DNA of 64,000 bases from Candidatus Nitrotoga sp. SPKER (GTDB taxonomy: Bacteria > Pseudomonadota > Gammaproteobacteria > Burkholderiales > Gallionellaceae), in assembly GCA_003402285.1 (NCBI GenBank), contig QFXG01000026.1:62001-126000 (forward strand), in the 5' to 3' direction. The notes under the pieces were generated by a model. It saw nothing but the letters and a program-made list of their open reading frames with translations, had not been told where the DNA came from and made no database searches. Below are positions 18,357 through 30,130 of this stretch, one piece after another. A program made the position numbers and the translations under genes. Position 1 is the stretch's first letter, and the number at the start of each line of letters is the position of its first letter.

Positions 18357-19583
18357 TTACATCGCCAAATCATTAACGCTGAGGATGGCAAGCAGAATTG
18401 ACATGATGATACCGCCAATCAACAGCCCCAGCCCTAAAATCAGCACCGGCTCCATTAGACTTAACATACGCTTAACCGTGGTTTGCACTTCATTGTCGTA
18501 CACATCTGCAACACGCAAGAGCATTTCTTCAAGCTGGCCCGTTTCTTCACCAACGACTACCATATGAACCGCGAGCTTAGGAAACAAACCTGTTTCCATC
18601 ATTGGCTTGCCCAACCCCAACCCTTGCTTGAGCTGATTTGCCACACTATCGAGCCCTTCAGCCATGACGCTATTATTTAAGGTTTCTTTGATAATAAAGA
18701 GCGCATTCAATAATGTCACTCCGTTGCCAAGCAAAGTGCCCAAGCTGCGACTAAAGCGGGCCACCTCAATCTTTGCCACCAGGTCGCCTACCAGCGGCAA
18801 ACGCAGAAAAATACCATCCCAGCGGTAGCGGCTAGTAGGGTTTTGCATTTGCTGGCGCAGCAATGCATAAATGGCTAGCCCACCGATCAGCAACATCCAC
18901 CAGTCATGCCGTAAAAAATCACCCGCAGCAATAACGATTTGCGTTGGTAGCGGTAGGGTTTTACCCGATTGCTGAAACATCAGGGAAAACTGTGGCACAA
19001 CGAATATCAGCAACATCATCACAGAACCGGCTGCCACTACCATCAGGATTGCGGGATAAATTAATGCAGATGTAACAGTTTGCTTGAGTGCTTTGGCACG
19101 TTCCATGAATTCAGTGATACGCGTCAGCACCGGACCAAGTGCGCCTCCAGCCTCGCCAGCACGTACCATATTGAGATAGAAACGTGAAAACACCCCTTTC
19201 TGCGCTTCCATCGCTGCAGAAAGCGAAGCACCCCCACGCACATCGTCGCGTACCTGCGTCAACAGGTTACGCACTTTATCGTTTTCCGATAATTCGACCA
19301 GAATTTCTAATGCGCGATCAAGTGGTAAACCGGCATGCAGTAATGTTGCAATTTCACTCGTGAATACACCAATTTCTGCCTGACTCACTCGACTGGAGCG
19401 TAACCACTTGAATGAGGTGTTTCCGGCAGCTTGTTCCAGCTGCGCCAATTCAATCTGAATCGGAATATAACCCATAGCCTGCAAACGATCTACGACCGCT
19501 TCATTAGTACGGGCTTCCATTTCGCCTTCCAGCGCTTCACCGTCTGCACTAACCGCGTTGTATTGGAACACCGGCAAAATCAA
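18357..19583 (-). CDS. gspF: Type II secretion system inner-membrane protein GspF
   Basis: A 408-residue polytopic platform protein with two T2SSF domains. The first has FTSEIATLLHAGLPLDRALEIL and GGASLSAAMEAQKGVFSRFYLNMVRAGEAGGALG; the second has ARFSRSLGTLLGNGVTLLNAL and VVGEETGQLEEMLLRVADVYDNEVQT. Membrane segments follow each (near residues 175, 220 and 385). It couples the GspE ATPase to pseudopilus assembly. The start overlaps the gspE stop by four bases. Confidence 0.95.
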   Translation of the reverse strand: MILPVFQYNAVSADGEALEGEMEARTNEAVVDRLQAMGYIPIQIELAQLEQAAGNTSFKWLRSSRVSQAEIGVFTSEIATLLHAGLPLDRALEILVELSENDKVRNLLTQVRDDVRGGASLSAAMEAQKGVFSRFYLNMVRAGEAGGALGPVLTRITEFMERAKALKQTVTSALIYPAILMVVAAGSVMMLLIFVVPQFSLMFQQSGKTLPLPTQIVIAAGDFLRHDWWMLLIGGLAIYALLRQQMQNPTSRYRWDGIFLRLPLVGDLVAKIEVARFSRSLGTLLGNGVTLLNALFIIKETLNNSVMAEGLDSVANQLKQGLGLGKPMMETGLFPKLAVHMVVVGEETGQLEEMLLRVADVYDNEVQTTVKRMLSLMEPVLILGLGLLIGGIIMSILLAILSVNDLAM

Positions 19584-21274
19584 GCCTCCCGCGTCACGCG
19601 CAACACTTCCTCAATGGTCGTAACTCCTGCCATCACTTTGCGTAAACCACTATCAAACATGGTTCGCATGCCTTGTTCGATTGCCAGCTTGCGTATTTCT
19701 CCCGCAGTTGCGTGCTGCATTACCAAACTGCGAATGCCATCACTCATCGGGAGTATTTCCACAATATTGACTCGACCAATATAGCCAGTATGACCGCAGT
19801 TCGGACACCCAACCGCATGATAAAGTTCAATCGGGCGCGCTTCAGTAAAGCGATGTAATTCCATTTCATCAACCACTTCGGGCAGCACGGTTCGCAATTG
19901 GCGACATTGTTGGCACAGTGTACGCACCAGACGTTGCGCTAAAATACCAATAACAGTAGATGTCAAAAGATAATCGTCCATGCCCATATCAAGCAGACGG
20001 TTAATCGTGCTGGCAGCATCATTGGTGTGCAGGGTAGACAGTACTAAGTGACCTGTAAGTGCCGCCTGTACGGCAATTTGTGCCGTTTCCAAATCGCGGA
20101 TTTCACCGATCATAATAACGTCTGGATCTTGACGCACAATGGAGCGAAGGGCATTAGCAAAAGTAAGACCAATCTGCGCTTTGACCTGAATCTGGTTTAC
20201 ACCTTCCATCTGATATTCAACCGGATCTTCCACCGTGAGTATCTTCACGTCCGATTTGTTCAACGTTTGTAATGCGGTGTAGAGCGTGGTCGTTTTGCCA
20301 CTACCGGTAGGGCCGGTTGCCAGGATAATGCCATGAGGTTGTTGCAACACATCTATGAATACTTTGAGTACATCCTCATCAAACCCCAATGCAGAAAAAT
20401 TTAGGGTAGTACCACTCTTATCGAGAATCCGCATAACCACACTCTCGCCATGCATGGTAGGCACAGTGGAAACTCGTAAATCGATTTCCTTGCTCTGAAT
20501 TCGCAATTTGATGCGACCATCTTGCGGCAGGCGCCGTTCTGCAATATCTAGGCTTGCCATGATTTTAATCCGTGATATGACGGCAGCGGATAAGCGTCGC
20601 GGTGGCGATTCTACCTCGTGCATCACTCCATCTACCCGGTAACGTACGATCAGACGATTTTCGAATGGCTCGATGTGAACATCGGATGCACGTGCCTCCA
20701 GCGCATGACCAATAATCAAGTTAACCAGACGGATAACCGGCGCCTCGCTAGCAAGATCCTTAAGATGCTGCACATCATCGCCCGCTCCGTCCTCCTCAAG
20801 GGTTTCGATATCGCCAACAATCTCCCCCATTGACGTCTTGCCGCTACCATAAAGACGCTCAAAAGCACTTTCCATATCCTGCTGCACTGCCACACGTACA
20901 CTAACCAAACGATGCGTTAGTAAGCCAAAGGCATTGATGACGTATTGATCAAGTGGATCCACTAGCGCCAGCACCAGCATGTGTTCATCTTCATGTAGTG
21001 GCAGCGCTCTAGACTCTTTAAGAAAACGTACCGATACGCGCTCTTCCAGCAGGGGGACTTCAGGATAATCAGCCGGCTCCACTAGTGCGAGCCCAAGCTG
21101 CGCCGCCAATGCCTCTGCCACATCACGGGCAGAAACCACTCCCAACTTTAATAGCAGTACGCCAATCCGCTCGTGTTCACCGACTTCATTTTGCTGAAGG
21201 TCTAGCGCACGTTCCAAATCGAGCGTATTTAGCTTCCCCTGCTCAACTAACCATTCTCCTAAACGTTTGTTCAA
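19580..21274 (-). CDS. gspE: Type II secretion system ATPase GspE
   Basis: A 564-residue cytoplasmic ATPase that drives pseudopilus assembly. An N-terminal GspE domain (KRLGEWLVEQGKLNTLDLERAL) is followed by the ATPase core: SDVHIEPFENRLIVRYRVDG, Walker A GPTGSGKTTTLYTAL, the Asp-box/Walker B segment DPDVIMIGEIRDLETA and the His box LVLSTLHTNDAAS. Two CxxC pairs (CQQC and CPNC) near residue 475 form the usual zinc-binding insertion. It is the first gene of the cluster and likely the start of the E-F-G-H-I-J-K transcript. Confidence 0.96.
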   Translation of the reverse strand: MNKRLGEWLVEQGKLNTLDLERALDLQQNEVGEHERIGVLLLKLGVVSARDVAEALAAQLGLALVEPADYPEVPLLEERVSVRFLKESRALPLHEDEHMLVLALVDPLDQYVINAFGLLTHRLVSVRVAVQQDMESAFERLYGSGKTSMGEIVGDIETLEEDGAGDDVQHLKDLASEAPVIRLVNLIIGHALEARASDVHIEPFENRLIVRYRVDGVMHEVESPPRRLSAAVISRIKIMASLDIAERRLPQDGRIKLRIQSKEIDLRVSTVPTMHGESVVMRILDKSGTTLNFSALGFDEDVLKVFIDVLQQPHGIILATGPTGSGKTTTLYTALQTLNKSDVKILTVEDPVEYQMEGVNQIQVKAQIGLTFANALRSIVRQDPDVIMIGEIRDLETAQIAVQAALTGHLVLSTLHTNDAASTINRLLDMGMDDYLLTSTVIGILAQRLVRTLCQQCRQLRTVLPEVVDEMELHRFTEARPIELYHAVGCPNCGHTGYIGRVNIVEILPMSDGIRSLVMQHATAGEIRKLAIEQGMRTMFDSGLRKVMAGVTTIEEVLRVTREA

Positions 21275-21486
21275 CTTGATGCTTTCTGTTCGAAAAAGTG
21301 CGGGAATGGTATCACGAACATGCAGATTTTCACGCAGGCAGGCTGCCAGTATTCGCTTCTATCCGAGCCACAACATGAAGCAGGTACACGCATTTTAAAG
21401 TTTCAAGCGCAAAAAACACTGCATGATGCCACCTGAAATCAGAAGCGCCTGGCAAGTACGTACCAAGTTTAATGATCGGACGATAG

Positions 21487-22272
21487 CTAGGGATAAAACA
21501 AAAACAAGCGATATCCAGTTGGCTTAAGGTCGGCAGTATCAAGACGTAGTTTGATGCCAATCTCATGGTTGGGTAATAATCCTTGTTTTTCGTCCTCACC
21601 AGGTTTGAGATATTCCGCTGGAGAAAAAGTTCGACGCACCACTGCCTCATCCATCGAATTGGTGAGCGTCAGTTCGAGATTAGGATAGGTTTGCGCGTAA
21701 GACGCACGGTTTCGCAAAATGGCATTGAGAACGATGGTGCTCGCTTGTTTCGGATTGGACTCCAGGTCAGAAGACTCGATGCTCAACTGGTCAATTTTTT
21801 TTGGTAGCGAGATGTCACAGTTGAGCAGCTTACAATAGGACGTTAGTGCTAACTTTATGCCCGGCAGGTGTGCAGCGAGTTCGACACGAAAAAAATACGT
21901 AACCTGTGCCAGTAACACTATAACCAACAACAATGTGACTACTATCCACGACCAGTGAACATTTTTTTTGATAGCTGAAGAACTAATTTTCAGTGCTTCT
22001 TCTTTACTGGCCGTAGCAAGATGACTGAAATCATATTTTTCGTGAGTTACGGGGATAGACTCTACCGGAGTTTTAACCGGCACTTGCTGCATTTCCGCTA
22101 CATCCAGAGTTAGGGTAAGTTGCGGACTAGGTTCGTTATCGTGCAATTTTTTTGTTGCGTTAAATATTGCTTGGCAACGTCCGCAACGCACCATACCCTG
22201 ATGCATATCTAGTTGAATTTGGCTAACATTAAAGCGGGTGCCACATTCCGGGCATTGAGTGACTGCATTCAT
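21487..22272 (-). CDS. Zinc-ribbon (MJ0042-type) membrane protein with DUF3426 domain
   Basis: Read from the ATG at 22272, which overlaps the prmA stop as ATGA, the protein is 261 residues. The N-terminus carries the MJ0042 zinc-ribbon CPECGTRFNVSQIQL...RCGRCQAIFNA with two CxxC pairs. After a hydrophilic linker there is one membrane segment near residue 130 (WSWIVVTLLLVIVLLAQVTYFF), and the C-terminal DUF3426 domain ends in HEIGIKLRLDTADLKPTGYRLFLFYP. The family is regularly encoded after prmA in betaproteobacteria; its function is unknown. Confidence 0.88.
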   Translation of the reverse strand: MNAVTQCPECGTRFNVSQIQLDMHQGMVRCGRCQAIFNATKKLHDNEPSPQLTLTLDVAEMQQVPVKTPVESIPVTHEKYDFSHLATASKEEALKISSSAIKKNVHWSWIVVTLLLVIVLLAQVTYFFRVELAAHLPGIKLALTSYCKLLNCDISLPKKIDQLSIESSDLESNPKQASTIVLNAILRNRASYAQTYPNLELTLTNSMDEAVVRRTFSPAEYLKPGEDEKQGLLPNHEIGIKLRLDTADLKPTGYRLFLFYP

Positions 22273-23159
22273 CGCTTCGCTCCAGATAAGCATGCCCAAC
22301 CCTCTTCCACAACCGGTAGTTTGAAATCAAACCATTGACTATAGATTTCTATGACGTCTTCGGCCTGTTCGCTGAGTACACCGGATAATACAATCTGACC
22401 GCCTTGCCGCGATGAATCCGCTAACAATGGCGCGAGTACTTTGAGAGGGTTGGTAAGAATATTGGCTACGACAATATCAACTTGTTGTTTCGGTGCGATA
22501 TTAGACAGGTAGAACTGCGCGTCAACTTGATTAGCCATTGCATTATCACGGCTGGCTTGTACGGCTTGTGCATCTACGTCCACGCCAGTGGCGCTGGCAG
22601 CGCCAAGTTTGAGCGCAGCGATGGCCAAAATACCTGAACCGCAGCCATAATCCAGAACGGATTCACCCCCTTGCAAATGACTGTCCAACCAACATAGACA
22701 CAAACGGGTAGTGGGATGACTTCCGGTACCAAAAGCTAAACCAGGATCGAGTGTAATGTTAATGGCACTGGGATCGAGCGGGGTGTGCCAGGTGGGTACG
22801 ATCCAGAGGCGCTGAGAAATACGAATGGGGTTAAACTGTAACTGAGTCAAGCGCACCCAGTCGTTGTCGGCCAGGGTTGCGATAACATAGCTTGGTGGCT
22901 GTTGCAGCCCAATGGCGTGTGCCGCTTCCAGCATAATTGCATCTATCGGCGTATCTTCGGCAAACAGAGCAGTAACGCGATTGTGCGACCACAGATGAGA
23001 AACGGGTTCGCCCGGCTCACCAAATATAGCTTGCTCATTCAAGGTGTCGGCATCAGCATCGTGAATGTCTACTGATAGTGCGCCGAGCGCCAACAGAGCC
23101 TCACTTAACATCTCCACCTGGGATGCAGATGCAGTGACGGTCAGCGTAAGCCAAGCCAT
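22269..23159 (-). CDS. prmA: Ribosomal protein L11 methyltransferase PrmA
   Basis: A 296-residue SAM-dependent methyltransferase that methylates ribosomal protein L11. The N-terminal substrate-binding domain starts AWLTLTVTASASQVEMLSEALLALGALSVDI, and the catalytic domain has GLAFGTGSHPTTRLCL, LDYGCGSGILAIAALKLGA (SAM site) and VANILTNPLKVLAPLL. Length matches the family. It sits between accC and the DUF3426 gene, with two bases between the accC stop and its start. Confidence 0.96.
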   Translation of the reverse strand: MAWLTLTVTASASQVEMLSEALLALGALSVDIHDADADTLNEQAIFGEPGEPVSHLWSHNRVTALFAEDTPIDAIMLEAAHAIGLQQPPSYVIATLADNDWVRLTQLQFNPIRISQRLWIVPTWHTPLDPSAINITLDPGLAFGTGSHPTTRLCLCWLDSHLQGGESVLDYGCGSGILAIAALKLGAASATGVDVDAQAVQASRDNAMANQVDAQFYLSNIAPKQQVDIVVANILTNPLKVLAPLLADSSRQGGQIVLSGVLSEQAEDVIEIYSQWFDFKLPVVEEGWACLSGAKR

Positions 23160-23160
23160 G

Positions 23161-24516
23161 TTATTTTACCTTGATGCGTTCGGCTAGCTTATGTTCCAGA
23201 TAGTGAATGCTGGTGCCACCGCGTAAAAAAGCAGCATCTAGCATCAATTCCTGATGCAGCGGAATATTAGTCTCAATACCCTCTACCGCCATTTCTGATA
23301 GGGCAGTACGCATGCGGGCTATCGCTTGTTGACGATTGTCCCCATATGCGATGATCTTGCCGATCATGGAATCGTAGTGAGGCGGCACAAAGTAATTAGC
23401 ATACACATGCGAATCCACGCGAATACCCGGACCACCAGGAGGATGCCAAGTCGTAATACGGCCAGCCGAGGGCGTGAACTTGTAAGGATGTTCGGCATTG
23501 ATACGGCATTCAATGGCATGACCTTTAAGCGTAATATCATTTTGCTTGAAACTGAGTTTTTCACCGGCAGCGATACGAATCTGCTGTTGCACGATATCTA
23601 TGCCCGTAATCATTTCGCTGACCGGATGCTCTACCTGTATGCGGGTGTTCATCTCAATGAAGAAAAATTCATCGTTTTCATACAGAAATTCAAAAGTTCC
23701 CGCGCCGCGATAGCCAATTTTGCGGCAAGCTGCCGCACAACGCTCACCAATTTTATTACGAAGCCGAGTATTCAGCAGCGGTGCTGGCGCTTCCTCAAGA
23801 ATTTTCTGATGACGGCGTTGCATTGAGCAATCGCGCTCACCTAGATATACCGCATTGCCATAAGAATCAGCCAGCACTTGAAATTCGATGTGGCGTGGGT
23901 TCTGCAAAAATTTCTCCATATACACCACAGGATTATTAAACGCCGCCTGCGCCTCGCCACGCGTCATAACCACGGCATTCAGCAACGCGGCCTCGGTATG
24001 CACTACGCGCATACCGCGGCCGCCCCCGCCTCCGGCGGCCTTGATAATGACCGGATAACCAATACTACGTGCAATCTTGGTAATTTCGGTTGGATTTTCT
24101 GGCAATGCACCATCCACGCCTGGTACACAAGGAATACCGGCTTTTTTCATCGCGTTTTTGGCGGACACTTTGTCGCCCATTAAACGAATAGTTTCCGGCC
24201 GTGGGCCAATGAATACAAACCCACTCTTTTCTACACGCTCGGCAAAGTCAGCATTTTCAGATAAAAAACCATAGCCTGGATGAATAGCCTGTGCATCTGT
24301 AACTTCCGCTGCGCTAATGATAGACGGGATGTGCAAATAGCTATTTAACGAGGAAGCCGGGCCAATGCATACCGATTCATCGGCCAGTTTGACGTACTTG
24401 GCATCTGCATCAGCTTCGGAGTGCACTGCAACAGATTTAATGCCCATTTCACGACAGGCGCGCTGAATTCTTAAGGCAATCTCGCCTCGATTTGCGATGA
24501 GAATTTTTTCAAACAT
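23161..24516 (-). CDS. accC: Biotin carboxylase subunit of acetyl-CoA carboxylase
   Basis: A 451-residue ATP-grasp enzyme that carboxylates the biotin on AccB with bicarbonate and ATP, the first half-reaction of fatty-acid synthesis. Motifs: [16 protein letters not shown] at the start, the glycine loop [55 protein letters not shown] and [11 protein letters not shown]. Length is standard. Three bases separate it from accB. Confidence 0.97.
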   Translation of the reverse strand: MFEKILIANRGEIALRIQRACREMGIKSVAVHSEADADAKYVKLADESVCIGPASSLNSYLHIPSIISAAEVTDAQAIHPGYGFLSENADFAERVEKSGFVFIGPRPETIRLMGDKVSAKNAMKKAGIPCVPGVDGALPENPTEITKIARSIGYPVIIKAAGGGGGRGMRVVHTEAALLNAVVMTRGEAQAAFNNPVVYMEKFLQNPRHIEFQVLADSYGNAVYLGERDCSMQRRHQKILEEAPAPLLNTRLRNKIGERCAAACRKIGYRGAGTFEFLYENDEFFFIEMNTRIQVEHPVSEMITGIDIVQQQIRIAAGEKLSFKQNDITLKGHAIECRINAEHPYKFTPSAGRITTWHPPGGPGIRVDSHVYANYFVPPHYDSMIGKIIAYGDNRQQAIARMRTALSEMAVEGIETNIPLHQELMLDAAFLRGGTSIHYLEHKLAERIKVK

Positions 24517-24519
24517 TAT

Positions 24520-24966
24520 TTAACCGATGATAAAAAGAGGTTGACCATATTCCACTGGCTGGCCACTCTCGACCAGAACTGCACTAATAACACCGCTTTG
24601 GTCAGCTTCGATTTCGTTGAGCAGTTTCATTGCTTCAATAATACAAAGAGTGTCACCCACGCTTACGCTCTGACCCACTTCCACAAAAGGTTTGGCGCCA
24701 GGGGAGGGGCTGCGATAAAAACTACCAACCATCGGTGATTTCACTTCATGACCATCTGGTACTGCAGGTTCGGCAAGCTCCGCAGGCGCATCGGGCAGCT
24801 GTGGGGCAAGCGTGCTCATATGCTGCTGCGGTGTAGCATAAACATGCTGCACCGCAGCAGCAGAGCGTACAATACGCACGCGTTCTTCGCCCTCACTGAT
24901 TTCCAGCTCGGCAATACCGGAACTTTCAACCAGTTCAATCAAGGTCTTGAGTTTACGTAAATCCAT
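24520..24966 (-). CDS. accB: Biotin carboxyl carrier protein of acetyl-CoA carboxylase
   Basis: A 148-residue carrier with an N-terminal dimerisation segment ([31 protein letters not shown]), an alanine/proline linker, and a C-terminal biotinyl domain with [24 protein letters not shown] and the biotinylation motif [10 protein letters not shown]. It works with AccC encoded directly after it. Two bases separate the aroQ stop from its start, so aroQ-accB-accC-prmA form one probable transcript. Confidence 0.96.
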   Translation of the reverse strand: MDLRKLKTLIELVESSGIAELEISEGEERVRIVRSAAAVQHVYATPQQHMSTLAPQLPDAPAELAEPAVPDGHEVKSPMVGSFYRSPSPGAKPFVEVGQSVSVGDTLCIIEAMKLLNEIEADQSGVISAVLVESGQPVEYGQPLFIIG

Positions 24967-24968
24967 AA

Positions 24969-25412
24969 TTAGCTCCTAACAGAATATTGCAGCGCGTATT
25001 GCACTGCGAGTTCATAACCGGTTGCACCCAGACCGCTGATAATGCCGATAGCGAGATCAGAAAAATATGATTCTTTGCGGAACGGTTCCCGTGCAAACAC
25101 ATTGGAAAGATGGACTTCAATAAATGGAATGGCTACCGCCGCTAGTGCATCGCGTAAAGCCACACTGGTATGCGTAAACGCAGCAGGATTAATGACAATA
25201 AAATCGGTACCATCCTGGCGCGCCAAATGCACACGATCCACTAAAGCAGATTCAGAGTTACTCTGGAAATACAACAAATTTGCGCCTTGCATGCGTGCTA
25301 AATGCTGTAATTTGTTGTTAATTTCGTCTAATGTAATATGACCATACACGCTTGGCTCGCGGCTGCCGAGCAAGTTTAGATTAGGGCCATGTAGAACCAG
25401 AATGGTTTTCAT
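24969..25412 (-). CDS. aroQ: Type II 3-dehydroquinate dehydratase
   Basis: Read from the ATG at 25412, 147 residues, the normal length for the type II enzyme of the shikimate pathway. Motifs: [21 protein letters not shown] at the start, [31 protein letters not shown] and [24 protein letters not shown]. The upstream extension to 25430 is not conserved. It leads the accB-accC operon, a common proteobacterial arrangement. Confidence 0.96.
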   Translation of the reverse strand: MKTILVLHGPNLNLLGSREPSVYGHITLDEINNKLQHLARMQGANLLYFQSNSESALVDRVHLARQDGTDFIVINPAAFTHTSVALRDALAAVAIPFIEVHLSNVFAREPFRKESYFSDLAIGIISGLGATGYELAVQYALQYSVRS

Positions 25413-25475
25413 GAACACAGTTTGCCGCAAATTAGGACAAGTTGTCTATTATTTAGCAGACATTGAGTAAAGTAA

Positions 25476-25889
25476 TTATACGGAACGTTCTTCTTGCAAA
25501 CGTTTACGCAATTCCTCAACGGTAAAAATGGGGGGGATAAAACTTCCTCGCAATGCAAGTAAATCTTTTTCAACGCTCACCAGTGCATCTACTTTGGCTT
25601 TGTGTGCCACAGCCAAAAATACTTGGCTAAATATACCGTGCGATGGCATCCAGTTGGATATGGACGCTATTTCACAGTAGGGGAAAAATTCTTCCAGCAA
25701 TAGATCCTGCTCAGCAATCGACAGATCGAATTTTGGATAATTCAATGACTCAAATAAATCTTCTTTTGTTGCGTTACTAATTACCGGACGAATAGACTTC
25801 GTCTGCCAAGCTTTTTTTAACCATGCCAAATTTCCATTGGCAAATAACAATGCAGAAAGTATTACATTGGTATCGAGAACAACGCGCAT
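25476..25889 (-). CDS. PIN-domain toxin, putative ribonuclease
   Basis: Read from the ATG at 25889, 137 residues. The opening MRVVLDTNVILSALLF is the N-terminal PIN strand with the first catalytic Asp; further conserved points are DLFESLNYPKF, DLLLEEFF and a C-terminal VDALVSVEKDLLAL, giving the expected acidic residues of the PIN_3 (COG1569-like) group. Members cleave RNA as toxins of type II pairs. It begins one base after the stop of the small gene upstream, which fits an antitoxin-toxin operon. Confidence 0.85.
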   Translation of the reverse strand: MRVVLDTNVILSALLFANGNLAWLKKAWQTKSIRPVISNATKEDLFESLNYPKFDLSIAEQDLLLEEFFPYCEIASISNWMPSHGIFSQVFLAVAHKAKVDALVSVEKDLLALRGSFIPPIFTVEELRKRLQEERSV

Positions 25890-25890
25890 A

Positions 25891-26118
25891 TTACTCCTTG
25901 GGTCGACGCGCCCAAGCACAGGCGTCAGCTACATCTTTTTCGGAAATCCCCGACGCAATCAATTTAGCACGTACGGCCTCAACTCTTTGAGCCAAAACGG
26001 GTGTCAAAGCAATGGCGGGATTGCCAGCTTCAATATTAAAATGTTCAGGAGTTTCCGCTGGAGAAACAATTTTATCTGATGACATGATTTGATTGCTTGG
26101 AATAATCTTGACGTACAT
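25891..26118 (-). CDS. Putative antitoxin partner of the PIN toxin
   Basis: From the ATG at 26118 the protein is 75 residues: a short N-terminal part (MYVKIIPSNQIMSSDKIV) and a helical C-terminus LTPVLAQRVEAVRAKLIASGISEKDVADACAWARRPKE. This tail resembles the short antitoxins found before COG1569 PIN toxins, where the C-terminus wraps the toxin. No canonical DNA-binding domain is obvious, though the N-terminus could form one in a dimer. A longer frame reaches 26196 but its extra part is hydrophobic and has no clear start signal. Confidence 0.65.
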   Translation of the reverse strand: MYVKIIPSNQIMSSDKIVSPAETPEHFNIEAGNPAIALTPVLAQRVEAVRAKLIASGISEKDVADACAWARRPKE

Positions 26119-26593
26119 AACAGCTACCTCAACGGCAAACAAAAGTAATTTAAGGTAAACGTAATAAATTGTACTGGAGAAAATGGCCGTGCACAACCTT
26201 ATAGACCCGTGCCTAAATCCTTACAAGCAGGTAAAGTTTGCCAACCTTAACCATCGTTTAAAATAAGTCTGGCCTCGAAAAATGTGCGGCATTTCTTTAG
26301 GTAATCAATGAGCATGAACATTTGTACGCATGACGCGTATGCCAGCACAAGTGAATAATAAAGTTTAAAACAATTGTTCAGGCCAAAGCCACTCAAATTG
26401 AAGAACGAATGACTAAATGAAAATACAATTGCCACCATTGAAAATTTTTGTATGCAAGCAATTGAATTAATTTATTTAAATTGATAACTATTTTTCTCCT
26501 GTTGCCCTAAACAGGGCAGTGCGGCATAATTACCAACTGGTTTGTTACAAAAATTATTTATTTCTTATGAGATGTTCAGGAGGTTAGAGAGAG
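26119..26593. other. Divergent intergenic region between the toxin-antitoxin pair and tkt
   Basis: About 475 bases, AT-rich. A perfect inverted repeat TGCCCT-AAAC-AGGGCA lies at 26503-26518, some 75 bases before tkt, and could be an operator or leader hairpin. An AGGAGG ribosome site precedes the tkt ATG. No gene is convincing. Confidence 0.5.
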
Positions 26594-28609
26594 ATGGCTG
26601 CGGCGCGTAAGGTATACCCCCCCAAGTTTAATGACACAACTGGAGCGATCCGCGCTTTGGCAATGGACGCAGTTCAAAAAGCAAACTCTGGCCACCCTGG
26701 CGCTCCCATGGGCATGGCAGAAATTGCCGAAGTGCTGTGGATTCACCATCTGCGCCACAACCCAGCTAATCCTAAATGGGCAGATCGTGACCGTTTCGTG
26801 TTTTCCAACGGCCATGGCTCGATGCTAATTTATGCCCTGTTGCATTTGACTGGCTACGACTTGCCGATTGATGAGTTGAAGCGCTTCCGCCAGCTACACT
26901 CCCAGACTCCAGGCCACCCAGAATATGGCTACACCGCTGGCGTAGAAACCACGACTGGCCCGCTGGGTCAAGGCATTACTAATGCGGTAGGTTTTGCCTT
27001 GGCGGAAAAAATGCTGGCAAATGAATTTAATCGGCCCGGCCACGAAATCGTTAACCACCACACTTATGTTTTCCTCGGTGACGGTTGCATGATGGAAGGA
27101 ATTTCACATGAATCCTGTGCACTGGCCGGTACCTGGGGACTCGGCAAATTAATCGCCTTCTGGGACGACAACGGCATTTCTATTGATGGGCATGTCGAAG
27201 CCTGGTTTACCGATGATACAGCCAAACGTTTTGAGTCTTATGGTTGGCATGTAATCGCTAATGTAGAAGGTCATGATCCCGAAGCAATAGATGATGCCAT
27301 CAAGGCTGCCAAGGAAGTTACCGACAAGCCTACGCTGATTTGCTGCAAAACCATCATCGGCGCGGGCTCCCCTAACAAGGCCGGCACGCATGACGTGCAT
27401 GGCGCTGCATTGGGCGATGCAGAAATCGCTGCTACGCGCGAATACATAGGCTGGAAATACCCACCATTCGAAATTCCAGCACACGTTTATCAAGCATGGA
27501 ATGCGCGTACCAAGGGTGAGGGTTTGGAAAAGTTATGGGACAATAAATTTGCCGAATACCGCAAGGCTTTCCCTCAGGAAGCGGCTGAGTTTGAGCGGCG
27601 CATGAAAGGTGATTTGCCAACAGACTGGGTGCAACATGCTGCGGACATGATCGCCAAGACCAATGAAAAAGCAGAAACCATTGCCTCGCGTAAAGCATCG
27701 CAGAATGCAATTAACGGCCTGGTGCCAGCATTACCTGAATTTCTTGGCGGTTCAGCAGATCTGACCGGTTCAAACCTGACCAATTGGACAGGCGCCAAGC
27801 ACATTCATGGGAAATCGACAGGTAACTACATTAGTTACGGAGTACGCGAATTCGGCATGTCGGCCATTATGAATGGTGTGGCGTTGCATGGGGGCTTACT
27901 GCCATTTGGCGGCACTTTCCTGATGTTCTCAGAATATGCACGCAACGCATTACGTATGGCTGCACTGATGAAACAGCGTGTGATTTTCGTGTACACGCAT
28001 GACTCCATTGGTCTGGGCGAAGACGGCCCAACTCACCAGCCCGTGGAACAAACCACTACGCTACGCTATATTCCAAATATGGATGTTTGGCGTCCTTGTG
28101 ATACGGTGGAATCTGCCGTGTCATGGGTTGCAGCTATTGAGCGCAAAACTGGTCCGAGTAGTCTTATCTTTAGCCGCCAGAATTTGACATTTCAAAAGCG
28201 CAATGCGGATCAAATTGCCAACATTCGCAAGGGGGGGTATGTCTTGTCGGAAGCTGCCAATGGCAAGCCCCAAGCGCTCATTATCGCGACAGGTTCCGAG
28301 GTGGGTCTAGCCATGGATGCACAAAAAACTTTGGCTCAAGACGGCATTAATGTACGAGTAGTTTCCATGCCTTCAACTAATGTATTTGATCGTCAAGATC
28401 AAGAATATAAAGACAGCGTGCTACCAACAGGCAGTAAGCGCATAGCTGTCGAAGCGGGCGTGACAGGCTTTTGGTACAAATATGTGGGTTTAGACGGTGC
28501 GGTAATTGGCATGGATACCTTTGGCGAATCTGCTCCGGCAGGTGAATTATTCAAACACTTCGGCTTTACCATTGAAAATGTAGTGAAAGCCGTAAAAAAC
28601 ATACTTTAA
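26594..28609 (+). CDS. tkt: Transketolase
   Basis: A 671-residue thiamine-diphosphate enzyme that moves two-carbon units between sugar phosphates in the Calvin and pentose-phosphate cycles. Motifs: [44 protein letters not shown], the ThDP-binding [16 protein letters not shown], and in the second half [13 protein letters not shown] and [15 protein letters not shown]. It opens a plus-strand cluster with gap, pgk, pyk and fba, a layout found in autotrophic betaproteobacteria. Confidence 0.96.
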   Translation: MAAARKVYPPKFNDTTGAIRALAMDAVQKANSGHPGAPMGMAEIAEVLWIHHLRHNPANPKWADRDRFVFSNGHGSMLIYALLHLTGYDLPIDELKRFRQLHSQTPGHPEYGYTAGVETTTGPLGQGITNAVGFALAEKMLANEFNRPGHEIVNHHTYVFLGDGCMMEGISHESCALAGTWGLGKLIAFWDDNGISIDGHVEAWFTDDTAKRFESYGWHVIANVEGHDPEAIDDAIKAAKEVTDKPTLICCKTIIGAGSPNKAGTHDVHGAALGDAEIAATREYIGWKYPPFEIPAHVYQAWNARTKGEGLEKLWDNKFAEYRKAFPQEAAEFERRMKGDLPTDWVQHAADMIAKTNEKAETIASRKASQNAINGLVPALPEFLGGSADLTGSNLTNWTGAKHIHGKSTGNYISYGVREFGMSAIMNGVALHGGLLPFGGTFLMFSEYARNALRMAALMKQRVIFVYTHDSIGLGEDGPTHQPVEQTTTLRYIPNMDVWRPCDTVESAVSWVAAIERKTGPSSLIFSRQNLTFQKRNADQIANIRKGGYVLSEAANGKPQALIIATGSEVGLAMDAQKTLAQDGINVRVVSMPSTNVFDRQDQEYKDSVLPTGSKRIAVEAGVTGFWYKYVGLDGAVIGMDTFGESAPAGELFKHFGFTIENVVKAVKNIL

Positions 28610-30047
<1,438 letters not shown>

Positions 30048-30054
30048 ACATGGG

Positions 30055-30086
30055 TGCAAAGTGAGGAGCCTCCTCACCTTTTTGCA
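30055..30086 (+). terminator. Hairpin between gap and pgk
   Basis: GTGAGGA at 30061-30067 and TCCTCAC at 30071-30077 form a perfect stem, extended by GCAAA before and TTTTTGC after it. It may terminate or attenuate the gap transcript before pgk. Confidence 0.75.
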
Positions 30087-30130
30087 TTTCTTCTTATCGT
30101 TTCACCTCAAATGGTTAATTGGAGAAAGAA

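Noticed and set aside
26247-26438. 63-codon open frame on the minus strand before tkt
   Set aside because: No ribosome site, no recognisable motif and atypical composition; probably chance.
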